From NCBI GenBank assembly GCA_013398055.1, contig VZRS01014563.1:599079-663078 (forward strand): a stretch of DNA of 64,000 nucleotides, written 5' to 3'. The stretch's first letter is position 1. Each line of letters starts with the position of its first letter. The notes beneath the pieces are model-generated. The model saw only the letters and a list, made by a program, of their open reading frames with translations. It was not told the DNA's origin and did no database searches. This document shows, in pieces, positions 47,611 to 61,210 of this stretch. The DNA is from Ifrita kowaldi (taxonomy: Eukaryota; Chordata; Aves; Passeriformes; Cinclosomatidae). The position numbers and the translations under genes are program-made.

Positions 47611-50600
47611 TGCTCTCTATTTTTTTCTCTCTCTTAGCATTTGTACTGCTCTCCATGAGGAGCAGCTCTGGTAGGTCTGTAGTACAGGCCGGGACAGGGC
47701 AGTTCTCACTGCACACTGACATTTTTGTTTTGATTACATTTTTGTTTTAATATCATTATCAACTTTTTATAAGTGTCTATAAAATAGGTGCACGATAGTA
47801 AAAGTCTTCAGAGTAAGTAAATGGACATTGTGCTAAATGAGTTCTGCCTTTGATGCTATTATCTCTAAATCAGCATAGATTATTCAGGCTAGGGGCTTTT
47901 AGAACCGTAAGTGGCTGAGATCATTTCTCAGTTCATCATCCTATTACCCATAATGAGAAAATATTTCTAAACATGAAGATTACTCTTCCAAAAGATCCCT
48001 TGTGAACAATTCCCCAGGCACTGACAATATTTATTAACTCTTTTCTTTCTGCATGGAAGGGACTGAGAGAAACTCAAAATCCTCAAGGATTATCCTGAAA
48101 TATTCAGCAACTTTGAATTTGCTATCACTCTCCTGGGACCCCTTTGGCTCTGCACTCCCATCTCTAACAGGACTTGTTTAGCTTCCACCTCTGTGGCTTC
48201 TTCTCTGTAGTTATGTAAATCCAGCTGCTGGGGCTGAACCCGGAGTGCGATAAAGCCTTTCAAAACTTCATTTCATTATTTTTGAGTGGCTCTGTTTATG
48301 CTGGTATTAAGTTTCCATTTCATCAAGCATAAGTTTTGCTGTCTCTCCAGCCAATGATTTCTACTTGCAAGCTTGAAAAAATGGCAGCTCCCTCCCCTGC
48401 CCAAATTGGGAACACCCTCAGCATAACAGTGATGAAGCTTCCCTGTCATTCCTTCATTTTTCCACGCCTTTACTGACTCGTTTCCTCACTGCATGGGTAG
48501 AATTACTGGGTTTATTTATGGGGCTGCACATTTCTAAGAACCTATTTAATGCACAGTTTCATGAGACACTTTTCATGGAATATAAACTTCACATTCCAGC
48601 TCTAGAGTAACAGATTCCTTTTACCTTGCACTGACAAACACACAGGTCTCTATAACAACACTTTCTTTTTCTACGGGGCAAGGTGAGATTTCAGCACACC
48701 ACACCTACGAGCTAATCCCATCTGGGAAGGCTGCTGCTCTTGCTGAGTCCCATTGTATTTCCACGGAAGAAGCTCAGGTCTGTGATTAAGGAGCTGATTG
48801 GGTGTCAAAAGCCTGCACACAGTCGCGAATGTCCCTTGCAATACTATTTTACATCTGTTTCTGCTAACTGCGTTATGGAATTCCCCTCTAATGTCCACTT
48901 ACTCAGGCGGTAAAAATCAAACCAGCTCCAAAAGGTCGAGGCCTGGCTGAGGTATGAGTGACTGGGCATCTCAGAGGAGGTTTCACAAAATCTTCTGCAT
49001 TTCACTGCAAAAATTACCATGCTCAGGTTGGCCAAATCAGCGCCATCTTTTCATTTGTGTAAACCACACTTCTGTAAGTCACAGATAGATCATCTTTTCC
49101 TTTTACAACAGAGAAGGAAGCAAATGCAAATGAGGTTTTATTCTCCAGGTGAAATGGGACATTTCTCATGTTTTACGAAGAGCAACTGCTACCTCCAGCT
49201 TCTGCCCTGCTTTGCTAGTGTTGTCTCAACCTGTTTTCATTGAAAATTACCTGTGCTGATCTAATTATTTATTACAATTTGTGGGGCAGTGAGGTATTGT
49301 CAGAGAGCTGCATCTGCAAATAGCACATGATGTTTGCAAATGTTTTATTTCAGAATTGTTTGAACGACTTCACGGGCAAACATCAGCCTGGGTGTTAACA
49401 AGCAGCTCTTTGATGGCAGTCTATGACAGACTTTTCTTGTATCATTACAAAAGTTGAAAGAGTCTCTTGTTAGCACCATGTCATACCAGAAGCCTGAGGT
49501 TTACTTGCTGAAATAATTTAGTGATATTAAACATGGGTAGCAAGAATTTAAAAAAAAAAGGAAGGCTGAAAGCTGCGGTGAAGGGTGAATTATTTGACAA
49601 TTGCCTCCTGTGTGATCTTTACACTTTCATCCACAGTATTTTCTGTCAGCTGCTGGCGGAGACAACACAGTGGGTTAGAAGGACCCTCATCCAAGCCAGT
49701 TTGACAGCCACATTCATCAAAAATAGATGCTGGTTATTTGTCCAGTCTTTCATTTTTTCATCACGAGATAATTTTCCAGCAGTCTCTCCATGCAGCTCCA
49801 TAACTACAGCTAAAACACAACTGCAAAATGTCAACACTTAGAAAAACATCCCTGGAACTATCAGTGTCTCCTGGATCTGTTGCCCCACAGTTTTGCACAC
49901 ATGTGATGATGAGAGGTTTATGCATACAAAATTCAGTTTTCAAATTACATGTGGGGGTTTTAACACACCTGTTTTACTTCATGCTGTCTTGTCATACAAA
50001 GTCTTTGAAATTCTGTGTCATTCTGGGAAAATTTTTTTTGGTGAAATTTATTTTCTTTGCTTAGGCAGCGATGGATAAATCAACAGGGCCACACATCTTG
50101 GCTTCCTTGACAGGGAGTCAGAGCTCAGGCCATGCTTGTGAGACCATAAGTGCTGTTGTCAACCACCGTGGGGACAAAAACAACCACCCTGACTGTGCAT
50201 TAGTGAGAACTAATGAGGCACTGCTGAGCTGTGATGATTTACTAATTTAAATAGCTAGTGCCACGGCATGTGCCTCATCCCCATGGTGAGCCCGAGAGCT
50301 GATGTGGTTCTGGCCAAACTGCTCTCCTTTTCAGGGTCTTTAAAAACCTCATCTCAGTGCTGAGCTTGGCTCTAGGGAGGTGCAGGCGCAGTAAGGAGGG
50401 GAAGGTCAGAGGTGTGGGGTGTTTGGGGAGAAAAGGTGTGGCCAGGTAGATCCAGGACAAACCTTGGAGCTCTGCTGGGATGTGTTTGCTCAGACAACAG
50501 AGCAGCTGCAGGCTGCAGAGGGGCCTGGAGTGCCAGATAAATCCCAAACCCGACTGTGCCACTGCAGGGATGCTTTCTCTGTAAGCCCTGTACATTGCAT

Positions 50601-52229
50601 TGCATGCCACAGCTTGGGGTTTGTTTTCTTCTTGTGTAAAAAGCGCCTCCATAAATAGTAAAAGTCCGTTTATTTACACTTTCCTGGCACATGAGATGAC
50701 AGGTGTCCCAGAGATCCCAGGGTGGGACTGGACAGAATATAGCCCTGTTGCATCCCTGCAAAGAACCCTCACATTAACCTGAGATTACTTTTTTCTGAGC
50801 CATATTTTTGTTGCTTTCTGGATTTAGGGTTATATATAAATCAGCCAATTTCAGCTGCATTTAAGAGCCCATGCAATTTCACTCTTCCTGTGTCTTGAAA
50901 CCTCCCACAAAGCACATTAATTACTCTTAAAATAACAACAATAATAAGTAGCCTATGTATTTCCCCAAATAAATGTTTTTCATAATTTCAGAATGTCCTG
51001 TTTAATGACCATGATCTGGCCATTTAAAATAAAGTTTTTCAGGAAAGATGTCTTCATCCCAAATAATATTTTAAATTAATTTTTCTATTTTTTGTTAAGA
51101 TTCACCTCAAGAAAAGCAAAGACTGCTTTTCAGTATAGACAGCCTCCCAACATGTGCTGCCAAAATCTGTGCTTGTCACTTTTTTTGTGGAAATAGCTAT
51201 TTTAGAACTGTTTATATATTATCAAAATTAGGTTCCAAAATGAGCTGTAGTATCTATTAAAAAGGGGGATAATATTATTTTAGAGAAACTAATTGGAAAC
51301 TTGTTTTTAGCTAAAGTAGTTATTATTTCCATTATGACAAGCTGCAAGCAGATGAAATTCACCTTTATCTTCTCCAGCCTGGTGTCTCACACTATTTATT
51401 CAAACTGAAATTAAAACCTGACAAAATCCCAGCGAGACATTTTGCACCAGTTAAAGATTATTCTTCTGGAAAAGAACTTTTTGTTCAACAGTTTCATTAT
51501 GTTGTTACAAACATATTTATTATAAAAGGGGGATGCATCAATTAAAATATATCTGGCCTTGCATATCTCCCCCTACCCTTAATAAAGAAATATCTTAAGA
51601 TTGTTCTTTTCTAAGGAAACTAAATTTTTAAGAGGACATGACCACCTCTAGATAGAGTGGAGGTGTGGTGCAGCACAAGGAAAACCCACGGGAACACAGA
51701 TGCTCTGCCAGCTTTGGGAACCAACTGGGCCCTCACGGTGCTGTGCAAGGGCAGAGCCCAGCCAGCACATGCAAGAGAAGGGCAGAAAATAAGGCAGAAA
51801 ACTCTGTCTGCATCAGGCTGCCTTCACCCTGCCCTGCCAACCTGCAGCTCTGTGCCCAGGGGAAAAAAGAACGTCCTGCTTGGACCTGCATGGGAGAAAA
51901 GGGGCAATGTTGACCCTGCGCTTTGCACAATTAAAAATACAACACAAAGCAGCTGGATGTAAATTTTACCAAGGGCTGCACACACAAGGGTTGTCCTTGG
52001 GTGGATTCAAAGCTCTGAGTCCTGTCCCCATGTGAGGAGTGCCCCACACAAAGCCACTGGATCCACGGAGTGCGTGGCCCGGCAGCGGCGTTGGGAAAGC
52101 ACCGCCTGCACAAGGAAGCAGCGGGGTGAAAAATTGTTTTCTACTCTACTAACTAAAGGATATTAAAAGGGATAAGGTCACAGGGGTGCAGGCTACTTTT
52201 CATATTTTGAAGAAATTGTTCTGGAAGTG
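47611..52229. other. Non-coding stretch
   Basis: No gene recognised. Mostly AT-rich unique sequence. 51650-52110 is GC-richer with short overlapping frames. 50820-51600 is AT-rich with no clear feature. Confidence 0.6.
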
Positions 52230-52400
52230 TAAAATGATAATTGCACGAGGAAAGGGTGGTTAATAATTTTCCCTATTAATTCAAATGCACAAAAGTTAAT
52301 TGCGGTTTGGCTGTCTGAGATATACAAATTAGGAGAGTTTAATTCTGCTAATCCTCAGTTTAAGTTGCAGGGTACTGAATATAAATATGATTGTCTCACA
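52230..52400. promoter_or_regulatory. AT-rich candidate conserved element
   Basis: Non-repetitive block with TAATAATTTTCCCTATTAAT (near 52262), AAAGTTAATTGCGG and a TAATCC core (52349-52354, OTX/bicoid-type site). No open frame. The composition is typical of vertebrate conserved non-coding elements. Not tested. Confidence 0.25.
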
Positions 52401-53514
52401 AAGGGATGAATCCTGCCTCCACCAAAGCCGTAGGAGCTTTTCCATTGGCTCCAGATGGAGCAGGGTTCAGTCCCACGTGTCTGGGTTAGCTGTGCATGGA
52501 TGAGAGAACTGGCTCAGGGAAAGGGAGACTAACATGATTTTTCTCTCAGAATATGGGCCAAAAATTCCTTGGAGATCCTGAAAAACTTTGGAAAACTTCC
52601 CCAGCCCCTCTATTCAATTCATGCAGCTATTTTTGGCTACTCACGTGCACTGTGGATGAAGTTGAGTTCTCTGTGGTTTTCCATTTCCCACTTTGGTTTG
52701 ACTGATCAAAGAGCCAACGCCAAAAATCCCTAAAATTCAATGGCTGTAACACAGCCTGTGCCATTTCACATGCAACAGCCTGCAATGGTCCCCCTGCTTG
52801 ACCAAACTCTCCTCCTTCCCTGAATGCTGTCGCCACCACTTGTTTTATACATCTCCTTTGAGGACATGTCAGACTTTAGCCCCTTCCTCCTGTGAGTAAA
52901 CCCAGGGAGATCAGAAGAAAGCCAACCAAATTTACTGGCAGAAGCTGAATATTCTAGGTGAAAATGTTGCTGTTGGCTTCAGTGGATGTAGAATGAGGAA
53001 TGATGCAGTTCAGGCCTCTGCCCCTGAGCTAGTGTGTGTTTTGGGGACAATTCTTGTCTTGAACACCTCTAAAATGACAATAAAGCCATTTATCCATCTT
53101 TGCAAAGTATTTGCATACCTATATAGCTGAGAAGTGTAATTTAAGGTCGATCAAGTGAGAAAGATTTAATTTCTTAGAGTGTGATATATCTGGGCCAAGG
53201 ACCCTGCCATCATTTGATTTGAATTCATGTGCACAAATGACATGACATAAATAATACAATGATCAGTCCAATCAGAAATGTATATTGCTTGAAAATACCC
53301 ATTTGGCTTGAAATATTACAAGAAAATCAATCCAGTATCTCTACAGACTTTAATAAGAACACAAGTTACCAAACACACCTGATGAGAGCCAAATCCCCTC
53401 ATTCTGAGTTCAGTTATCACTGACCTTTCAGCCGTTATTCATCATTTTAAGGGGAAAAGCTGAACCCAGAGTGCTTTCAAAACCTGTATGCTGTTTCCAA
53501 ACACTTCTCCTGCC
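52401..53514. other. Non-coding stretch
   Basis: Nothing recognised. Confidence 0.6.
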
Positions 53515-53590
53515 TTTCTGGTGATGATTATTATATGCTGTTCTAATTAAACAGCTTAATTTGCATCTCCCATCACGAGAGGATATGAGC
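53515..53590. promoter_or_regulatory. Octamer plus homeodomain site cluster
   Basis: An exact POU octamer in reverse (ATTTGCAT, 53559-53566) lies within 20 bases of TTCTAATTAAACAG. Octamers occur by chance about twice in 64 kb counting both strands, so the pairing rather than the single site is the point. Confidence 0.2.
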
Positions 53591-56500
53591 ACCTGAGCAA
53601 ATGTATCTCTCTGGATTGCTTCCCTCAGTCACTGTGAGGCTGCAACAGTATTTTCCCCTTGGACTTTCAAAAAAGCAGAAACAGAGATGCTCTGTGATTC
53701 TGAGTGAAATAATTTTGATGTCACAAGAAATGTCATTAAAACCACTGCAGTCTTTTAATAAGCTCCTTCTTGGGAGGATGAATTTTCAGCCTCTTCGCAT
53801 CAGTGCTCGGCAGAGTAACTACAGGGAAGCTTTGTGCCCGTGTCCCTGTTACAAAATCTGTTTCTCAAGGGTTTATAATTACAACATGCCTATAAAAATT
53901 TACTTTAGTCTGAAGCTCAGGATATAGTTTCTCAGATGGGGAGGAAATATTGCTGGCTGAACTTGGTTTAAATCAATTTTGAGTTTCAAGAATACAAAAA
54001 TAATAAGGTTTGTGGGTTTTATATGCTTTTTCAGTGGTTCTATAATTCAGAAAGAAATCACTGTAGAATAAAGTGTCATGTTTGTTTATAAAGCAGAGCG
54101 GGAGAAAAACATAACACAGATAAAACTTTTTATAGTGGCTAGTGAAAATTCTAAGAAATTCATTTTCTCCAAGAATTTCCCTATAGTGTCCTCAGACCAA
54201 AGCCTTGCCCTGAATAGATATGATAATGCATTTTGCAGGAACTCAGTGGGCTGTGGAGAGCTCTTTTAAGCAGCTGGAGAAATAAGGGATGGTGGTTCCT
54301 ACATCAGATGAAGATTGGTCCGCTTTGTTCCCATGTCCTGGACAGCAGAAGAGTCATGGATGGGCAAAGGTGCAAAAGGCATTGCTGAGACACCCTGGGC
54401 CTGTGGCTGGGCACAGGACAGAGATGTGTTCAGCCAAAACTGGCTTGTGCTTAGCTAATTCCAGCAGGCATTCTCCTCATTTCCACATTACAGCACTGAG
54501 AAGGAAAGCAGAATGTGCCCTTATAAAGATTGCTACTAAAAACATCAATAACTGGGCTGCACACAATTGAGAGCTCCCATTTATATTGGCATTGCCAAAT
54601 GTCTTGCAATATTTAGCCTTTGGCTTTTATCAATAAAGAATGGAATGGTGCTGCTAAACTGAAATATTGGCGACATGAGCAAAGCCCAGCAAACACAGAC
54701 AGAAAAAAAAAGACAGAAAACAAACCCTATAAATCTTAGTTTAATATTTTTAATTTCATTTGGAATTCACAATCAAGTCAGTTTTATCCAATTAAGGGTT
54801 ATTCAGTCTGTCTTTGTCAGCTCTTCCCCATTAGACAAAATGCTCCAATTCTCAATATTCCACTTCTGTGTCAAATTGACAGGGTCATTTTTCACATGGC
54901 AAGCTGAGATTAAGGTGATATTAAACCACTTTGCATAAAACAAGCAAAAGCATGCTGCAACAAAAAAAGAACGAGCTGTTTCCTTCTGCTGGTGTCATTA
55001 AGGATGCCCTTCCTAGCTAATCTGGTGGGTTCCTGAATATCTACAGCTTTCCTTGCCCCAGGGAATACTGATCTGATATTGCAGGTTTGGAAATTGTGCT
55101 TGGGCCCCTAATCATAGCACTCTCTTTTTCCCATTAGCAGCTTTCAGCACAAAGCAGCAAGATCCAGCCAGTCTTAGGTAACCTCAGGGCCCACTAACAG
55201 GCACTGCAGGGGCACCCCCAAAATATTGCTAAATATATGCATTTGCCACAGGTGAGCTTCTGCCTTACAGTTCAAGGGATGGAAAGGAAGTGTTTTTAAC
55301 TAGTTCAGTTAAATTATAAATTTTAAGCCTAGCACTAGGACTTTTTTAAAGTCAATCTATATAACGCAAATTACCTCTGTGTGTCTTATTTCCACCTTGC
55401 AATGGAACAAGTATGTCACCCCACAACATGATTGAATAAATGATTAAAAAAAAAAAAAAAATCTTTTTAAGGAACGCAGCTATAAATGTATTTGTCCTTC
55501 CTTCAACTTCAGGCTTTTAGTATTACTGATTCAGATTCCATATGTAAAGGAATATATTGAGTACGTGCGTGGGTATAAGAGGAAGTATGTATATCTTCCA
55601 CGCCTGGCTGAAATCCAAATGTGCTCCTAAATCCCAAAGAAATTCTGCCCATCTGATGTCCTGGTAGTGTAGGAGCGTGTAACTGTGGGGGAAAGGGTGG
55701 GCTCTAGGGAGCAGACAGGGCTGTGCAGGGAGATGCACTGGTTAACTTGATGAGGATGGTTTATTCCAACATAAAGGCTGTCCAGGAGTTTAAAAGCTCC
55801 ATTTCTGTAGCAGCTCTGGAAATCCTATCTGGACAGAAGACAGATCTTTGCGTAATCCAGTCTCAGCTTTCTGCTGTTGTACCATGTTTGCTTTCCTATC
55901 AGTATCCTCTCAGTTCAGTCAGGGCTCCAGGAAGAGGTGCTTTCTGGTGCTAACAGGCATTAGAGATCAGATTTGCCTGTAAATTTGGACTGAAACAACC
56001 AGGACTTGACTGTGCAACCACAGTTCCCACAAAAACACAAGAAAAAGAAAGACATGGGAGAATCATCTCAAAACCATTCACTTGCTATAGTCCCATGGCA
56101 CGAAACACTCAATACACCACAAAACCTCACTGTTTGTCTACCATCTCTTTTCAGTATTTTCTTTTTAAATGTCATGAAAAGCTAAGCAGTCTGATTTTTC
56201 TGAGTGAGCCTTTAAAAATGCATTTTTCTTCCTTAACAGGAAATTTCTCATGATCACTCCTGTGCTTCCTTTCTTCTACAGTTTAGTCGGCAAAACATAA
56301 GTGATATTCACCCATATTAAAGCAGCGCTATGCAATGATCCATTGCAGGAGAATAAAGGAGCAAAAGTTTTAAAAAACCAGTGAGGAGGGTGGCCAGACA
56401 ACAGATACACTTCTCAAATGAGGAAAAATGAGATTCTCACTGGCCTTTTTCCCAGGGCAGGCCTAAGCCAGTAGCTTTTCCCATTCTTTTACAATATTAC

Positions 56501-57775
56501 TCCACTGCTTTTACTCACCTGCAGCTTCTTAGCCAGTACTGCATAAGGTCAGGGAGGTTCAACAGTTCAGCTCTTCTCTGCTGTACAAAACTTTCAGACA
56601 GTGATTTTTTTTCCTTTCTCATACTCAGATAACTTCGTAATGAAACGTTAACTTGGAACCCATAAATCCAGTTACTTTCAAATAAGTTTCAGATGGGCAT
56701 CAAGACTTTAAGGGACGTATTAAAAAAGAAATGGATTTTTTCTGGGTTTGTCCAGTAGCATCCAGGACTCATAAAACTACATTAAATATCAGCTTCACTT
56801 TTCACAATATTGCAGTGATGAAGAACTAGCTCAAAATTGATTTATTGATCTCTAAAAAGACAGATATATAAGGTTATTAAGTTAATATGTCAATATGTGC
56901 AAAATCTATTACTTGGGCTCGTTAACGTTCCTGTGTTGGCTAACAGTGGATATAAAAAGGACAAGGCAGACCCCTGCCCTCTGAAAAAGCTGCTCACAGA
57001 CAAGGACTCAGCACTATGCCTTTTCTGGGAGGTATCTACTTCTAGGATGGACTCAGTGAGAAGCATCAGCTGATATTTATTTCCTTCCAAAATAAAGTCT
57101 TGTATTTAGGCCATGTTCCATAATTTGCACTCCATTTTTCCAACCTCAGTGTCTACAGTTGTACCAGGACCTTACATAGACTTCTACTCACCTAAGTATT
57201 GTGTCTGAATTATTTGGCTAATACTTTTTCCTACAGAGTTACATGCAAGGAGAAGAAGCGAATGTTCAGTGTTTGAAACTCAGCCATGAGCTAAAATATG
57301 GATTTAAGGAAATATATATATACGTATTCAGAGAAAAGTGTTTCATTTCACAGATGTAAACTAAATCCTTTTTCAGTCAGAGAAAGCAAGGTTCTTGTGG
57401 TCCTTCATTTTGAATCCATTAGAGTTTTCAAGGATTTATTCACATGCAGAGTTTCTGTCACAGTGGGTTTGCTTTTGTCACATCACCTCAATTTTTCTAA
57501 TGAGCCGCTAATGAGAGGTCAATTACTTATGGAAATTAGAAAAACATTCATTGAGGAACTGTAGTGAGGCAAAGTGTGCTACCCCATAATGTTTTTATAT
57601 AAATCATTACAGCATTAATGAATATTTTACTCTTTTTCATGTTACAGCTTATTTCCGCAAACTATAAAATGGCCTTAAGATGATTTTGAAATGAACATGA
57701 GTAACTGTCCTAAAAACGTAATCATATTGTATTTATGATAACCACAGAAAGTCTTTTTGCTGTTGCTATTAACAG
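53591..57775. other. Non-coding stretch
   Basis: No gene recognised. Poly(A) run of 16 at 55446-55461. Good acceptor-like pyrimidine tracts end at 56239 and 56281 without convincing exons behind them. Confidence 0.6.
55446..55461 (+). repeat. Poly(A) tract, 16 bases
   Basis: Homopolymer after TGATT. Upstream AATAAA at 55435-55440 is present, but no retroposed gene is recognisable in front of it. Confidence 0.85.
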
Positions 57776-58101
57776 TTTGCTCAGCCATCAACATCTCGCT
57801 GTGAAACCTTCAGGTGATCAGAAGAGTGGTGTCAGGAACACCAGGTTTGCTGTGCTGAATCAGAGCCCTGACCTGACACCTACCCCAGCTCCATTTTCAG
57901 GCACTACATGGTGGAAAAAGAACCTGCACATCACCTGGCCAGCTGAATCAACTCAAAACTGGTGCTTGTAAATTGTCCTCCTGACCCCAGGCACCCAGCA
58001 CTGCAGCACAACATCCAGAGCCTGCTGCACTTCATCCTGACCCCACTGCTGGTGAACTCTACCTGCCTTTTTCATTAAAGACCATCAAGAATTGGTGGCA
58101 G
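57776..58101 (+). other. Weak transcript or LTR candidate
   Basis: A pyrimidine-rich acceptor (CTTTTTGCTGTTGCTATTAACAG, 23 bases ending at 57775: mainly T with AACAG end) and a consensus donor GCAG|GTAAGA at 58101/58102 bracket 326 bases of GC-richer sequence within an AT-rich surround. The plus frame is open for 78 codons (57735-57971) and then closes, so a coding exon is unlikely. ATTAAAGACC near 58075 and TTGGTGGCAG at the end also recall an LTR end with its primer site. Undecided. Confidence 0.15.
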
Positions 58102-58680
58102 GTAAGAAGTTAAAACGTTCTCTTCACAATTCACCTTCTTTCTGGGCACCTATTTTGTGTTTTCTAAAGGTCTCGAATGAATGGTATAGAAGGAGAAGAA
58201 ACGAGGCAGAAAGAATTCCAGGGACCAAGATGGATAGCAGGTTAGTTGCAGTACCACGCAATTAAATTTAGAGGCCAGGGATATAATTCACTGCTGAAAT
58301 TCAGCTTTGTGCTGTTGTAAGTTATTATATCAGAGCAGAAGCTGAAATGGCCGGAGAGGGGAAAGTGTACACGCAGAAGTATAATTGGACTTCAGTATTT
58401 CATATTGATACCCTGAGATTTCCACGGCTAAGCACTGTTTCAGAGTCTGACCAGGGTAACACTGCAGTGTAAGATCTCTCTTATTCAGGCCATTAGATTA
58501 TCCTGTTTCCCCTGCAGGTACTGTAAATCAAAAGCAAAAGACATCCTGTTATGTTCTAGAGGACAGTTTTGTTGGCCTTTCTTTTCAACACATTCTGAAC
58601 ACACATGTTTTTTATGTGAGTCTCATTTACTTCAGCTTTACTGTCTTGAATAGATTTAAATTGGGGGAGTGAAGGAAAGT

Positions 58681-58694
58681 AAAAAAAAAAAAAA
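58681..58694 (+). repeat. Poly(A) tract, 14 bases
   Basis: Homopolymer in AT-rich sequence. No retrocopy recognised upstream. Confidence 0.85.
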
Positions 58695-60596
58695 CAGACC
58701 TTGAAACCAAGCAGTTATCCACTGAGAAGAAATGTGGCAGCTGGCTGAATCAAAAAATGAAGGCATCATCACGTAGATGTGATTTTCTCAGTTTCTAAAG
58801 AATTGCAGAGTCTCTGTCCCTTTGAACCAGGCTCAGTGTGGATGCAGGTGAAACCCCTGCAGTTATTAATCAGAACCCATCATTTTGGTGCAAAGAAATC
58901 CATTGTGTGTATTAAGGGGTTGGTCCAAGGTACAGTGCTGCCACTTACTCTTAATATCACATTGGGTGGCACTCATTTCATGTCTCTAATTCCCCCTCCC
59001 TCCCTTCCTTGCTCCTCGGAAAGATAAATATATTAACAACAACAAGATATCCGAGTACTAATCGAAAGCAATGTAGTTCTGCACAGATCAACTCCATGAT
59101 GGAATAAAGAAGTGAGCATGGATCTAAGTACCTTCTCTTCATATCATAGCCTTCATGTTGTTTTCAGGAGCATTTTTGTCAGGCAGTGATGAAAGGCTGA
59201 GAACAAAGTGAACAAAATTTCTTTTTACTGCTTAAAAATTCTCAGCTGCTTTGCTATATCAAAACGCTGTCTCTTTAAACAAATCGCATGGTTAAAAATG
59301 CCAAGTTATAATTCAGCAACTAACTCTGAAAATGACAATTTAATCAATCAGAACCAACACTCCTGAAAAAGAGGGGTGGAAAGGAAAAAGAAAAAATCTT
59401 AAACCTTTCATGCAATGCGAGTGGTTGAAACTATAAAAATGTTCAATCACTGTAGAACAAGCCTGCAGCATCAATGTTTATTAAAGTCAGGGGAGCCATT
59501 TATTGACCTGGGAAACAGCAAAGCACCAGCAGCACTGCTGGATTGCATTTTTATAGTTAACAAACGGAAGGTGGTATTTTCCTTTTCTTTTTTAATTGTG
59601 ATTCCATCAAATCCAAAAAGTTAAAAGCCTCCTGATTTTTAAAGGAAAGAAAAGAGAAGGATGCTCCACACCGTTCTGCAGTCATTCTCTTTGCTCTGGC
59701 TCCTAACATGGGGATATATCAAATAATTTCAAATATTTAGGCTTCTCCACATGCCAGCAGAATTCTCCACAGACCAGCATGTGTTCCCTCCACCACTTCA
59801 GCTCATGGCAGAATACAGGGAGCTACCATTATGAGGCTGGTTCTTTCTGTAATCAAAAAGGAATTACTCTATTTATTCATACAAAGGTCACCCTGCCACC
59901 GGACCAGCCAAAAGCACTCAGAACGAATTGTCCTCTCCCAAACCGACACCAGGCATTTTCTCCAAAGACACGTCTTGGTTGTTCTGGAGATTTTGTAACT
60001 GTTTTGCCACAAGCACATTTTTAAAATCCACCTTTCCATGCTGCATAAATTGTGAACCACCTAAGGCTATTAAAAGGAAAGAGTCAGCAACGTGAACTGT
60101 GCTTACAGATGCGTGTTACCCAAATTACAGGAGTCTGGCTCCTGCTGCATTCTTTCCATATGGTCCCCATCCACAGGAAAACCTGCGGTCAGCTGAGGAG
60201 CGCGGGGCAGGGATTTAAAACACTCTGTGTGTGTCAGCTGCCACCTAAACCGGTGTCAATGCCTGAAATGGGGGCTCCAAAAGCGAAGAGGATGAGTCAG
60301 TGCAGTGTGAAGGAGAGCTGGAGCTACCCTGTTGGTACCCAAGGTGCAGGAGATACTGTCCTGCCAGTTTTGAAGGATTTATCCCCCCTGGATGGCACTT
60401 ATTTTGACCTCTGTCCATGGAAAAAAGCGCCAACACTTTGGGAAGAGTTTGAATCTAGAAAGGTTTGAACCAGATGATAGAATAGTTTGTAGTGGTGTCA
60501 CAAGGTGAAGAATTTAGAGGTTTTGGGGTTGTTTATGTAGTAAATAGATAAAAACTAAAAATGCCAAGATGGAGGACAGTTGTTGTTCTCCAGGGT

Positions 60597-60612
60597 TTCT
60601 TCTTCTTCTTCT
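60597..60612. repeat. (CTT)n simple repeat
   Basis: Five CTT-type units. Confidence 0.85.
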
Positions 60613-60769
60613 ATACCTCCATGTCTTGCGGCAGAAGTGATTTGGAATGATTGGATGAAAAATTCCACAGTTCCTGTCCACGCAGGAGCTGGGTTTGTTG
60701 GGCATTGGCAGAAAAGTGAAAATATGTTTCGTTTCAAACTTCTGTTGGGTCATTTACCTTTAAAAGGGC

Positions 60770-61210
60770 CAAGAATTTGCGATAAGCTCTCTTTCGGCGC
60801 CCATCTTTTGAACTCTCTGCAGGGTGCTGCATCCAGCACTCTGTTTCTCTGATAACGCTAATTAAAACAACAATCTGAAGCAACCAACAAGAGGCCTCCT
60901 CTCGTCTTTTCAAAGTTCTGGCCAGGACTCTCGGGTCTCCCTCCCTGCGGGGGAGTCCCACACTACCCCGTATCCTCCGTGGATGAGGTACGAAGCGGGA
61001 TGAGCAGCGCGGGCTGTACATGAGCGCATCAAAGGTGATGAATATTGTAACAAATCCCCCGGCACCCAGCACCTCAGCAGCTGTCAATACACCGCATGCA
61101 TTAGCAGCTCAGGGAGGAGTGGGAACAGGAGAGAGGAAAAACGAGTCCTGCACTTGAAAACGGCACCTCTGCCACGCGCAGGGTTTCACGCTCTCTCCGT
61201 AGGGAGCACA
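60770..61210. promoter_or_regulatory. CpG cluster with adjacent homeodomain/SOX-like sites
   Basis: Roughly 18 CpGs lie in 60900-61200 by hand count (GAAGCGGGATGAGCAGCGCG near 60992, CCACGCGCAGGG near 61172). They are preceded by AT-rich unique sequence with CGCTAATTAAAACAACAATC (60855-60874), which combines a TAATTA core and an AACAAT SOX-type core. ATCAAAGGTGATGAATATTG near 61028 adds a TCF/LEF-like CAAAG word. Open frames on both strands (117 codons minus at 60734-61087) overlap and show no domain. A developmental enhancer or orphan CpG island is plausible. Not tested. Confidence 0.35.

Larger units (their letters stand above)
58102..60769. other. Non-coding stretch
   Basis: No gene recognised. 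Contains poly(A) of 14 at 58681-58694 and (CTT)n at 60597-60612. The 138-codon plus frame at 60052-60468 has no domain. Confidence 0.6.

Noticed and set aside
56240..56400. Two pyrimidine-rich acceptor-like sites (ending at 56239 and 56281)
   Set aside because: The sequence behind them is not open in a useful frame and no donor follows at a sensible distance.
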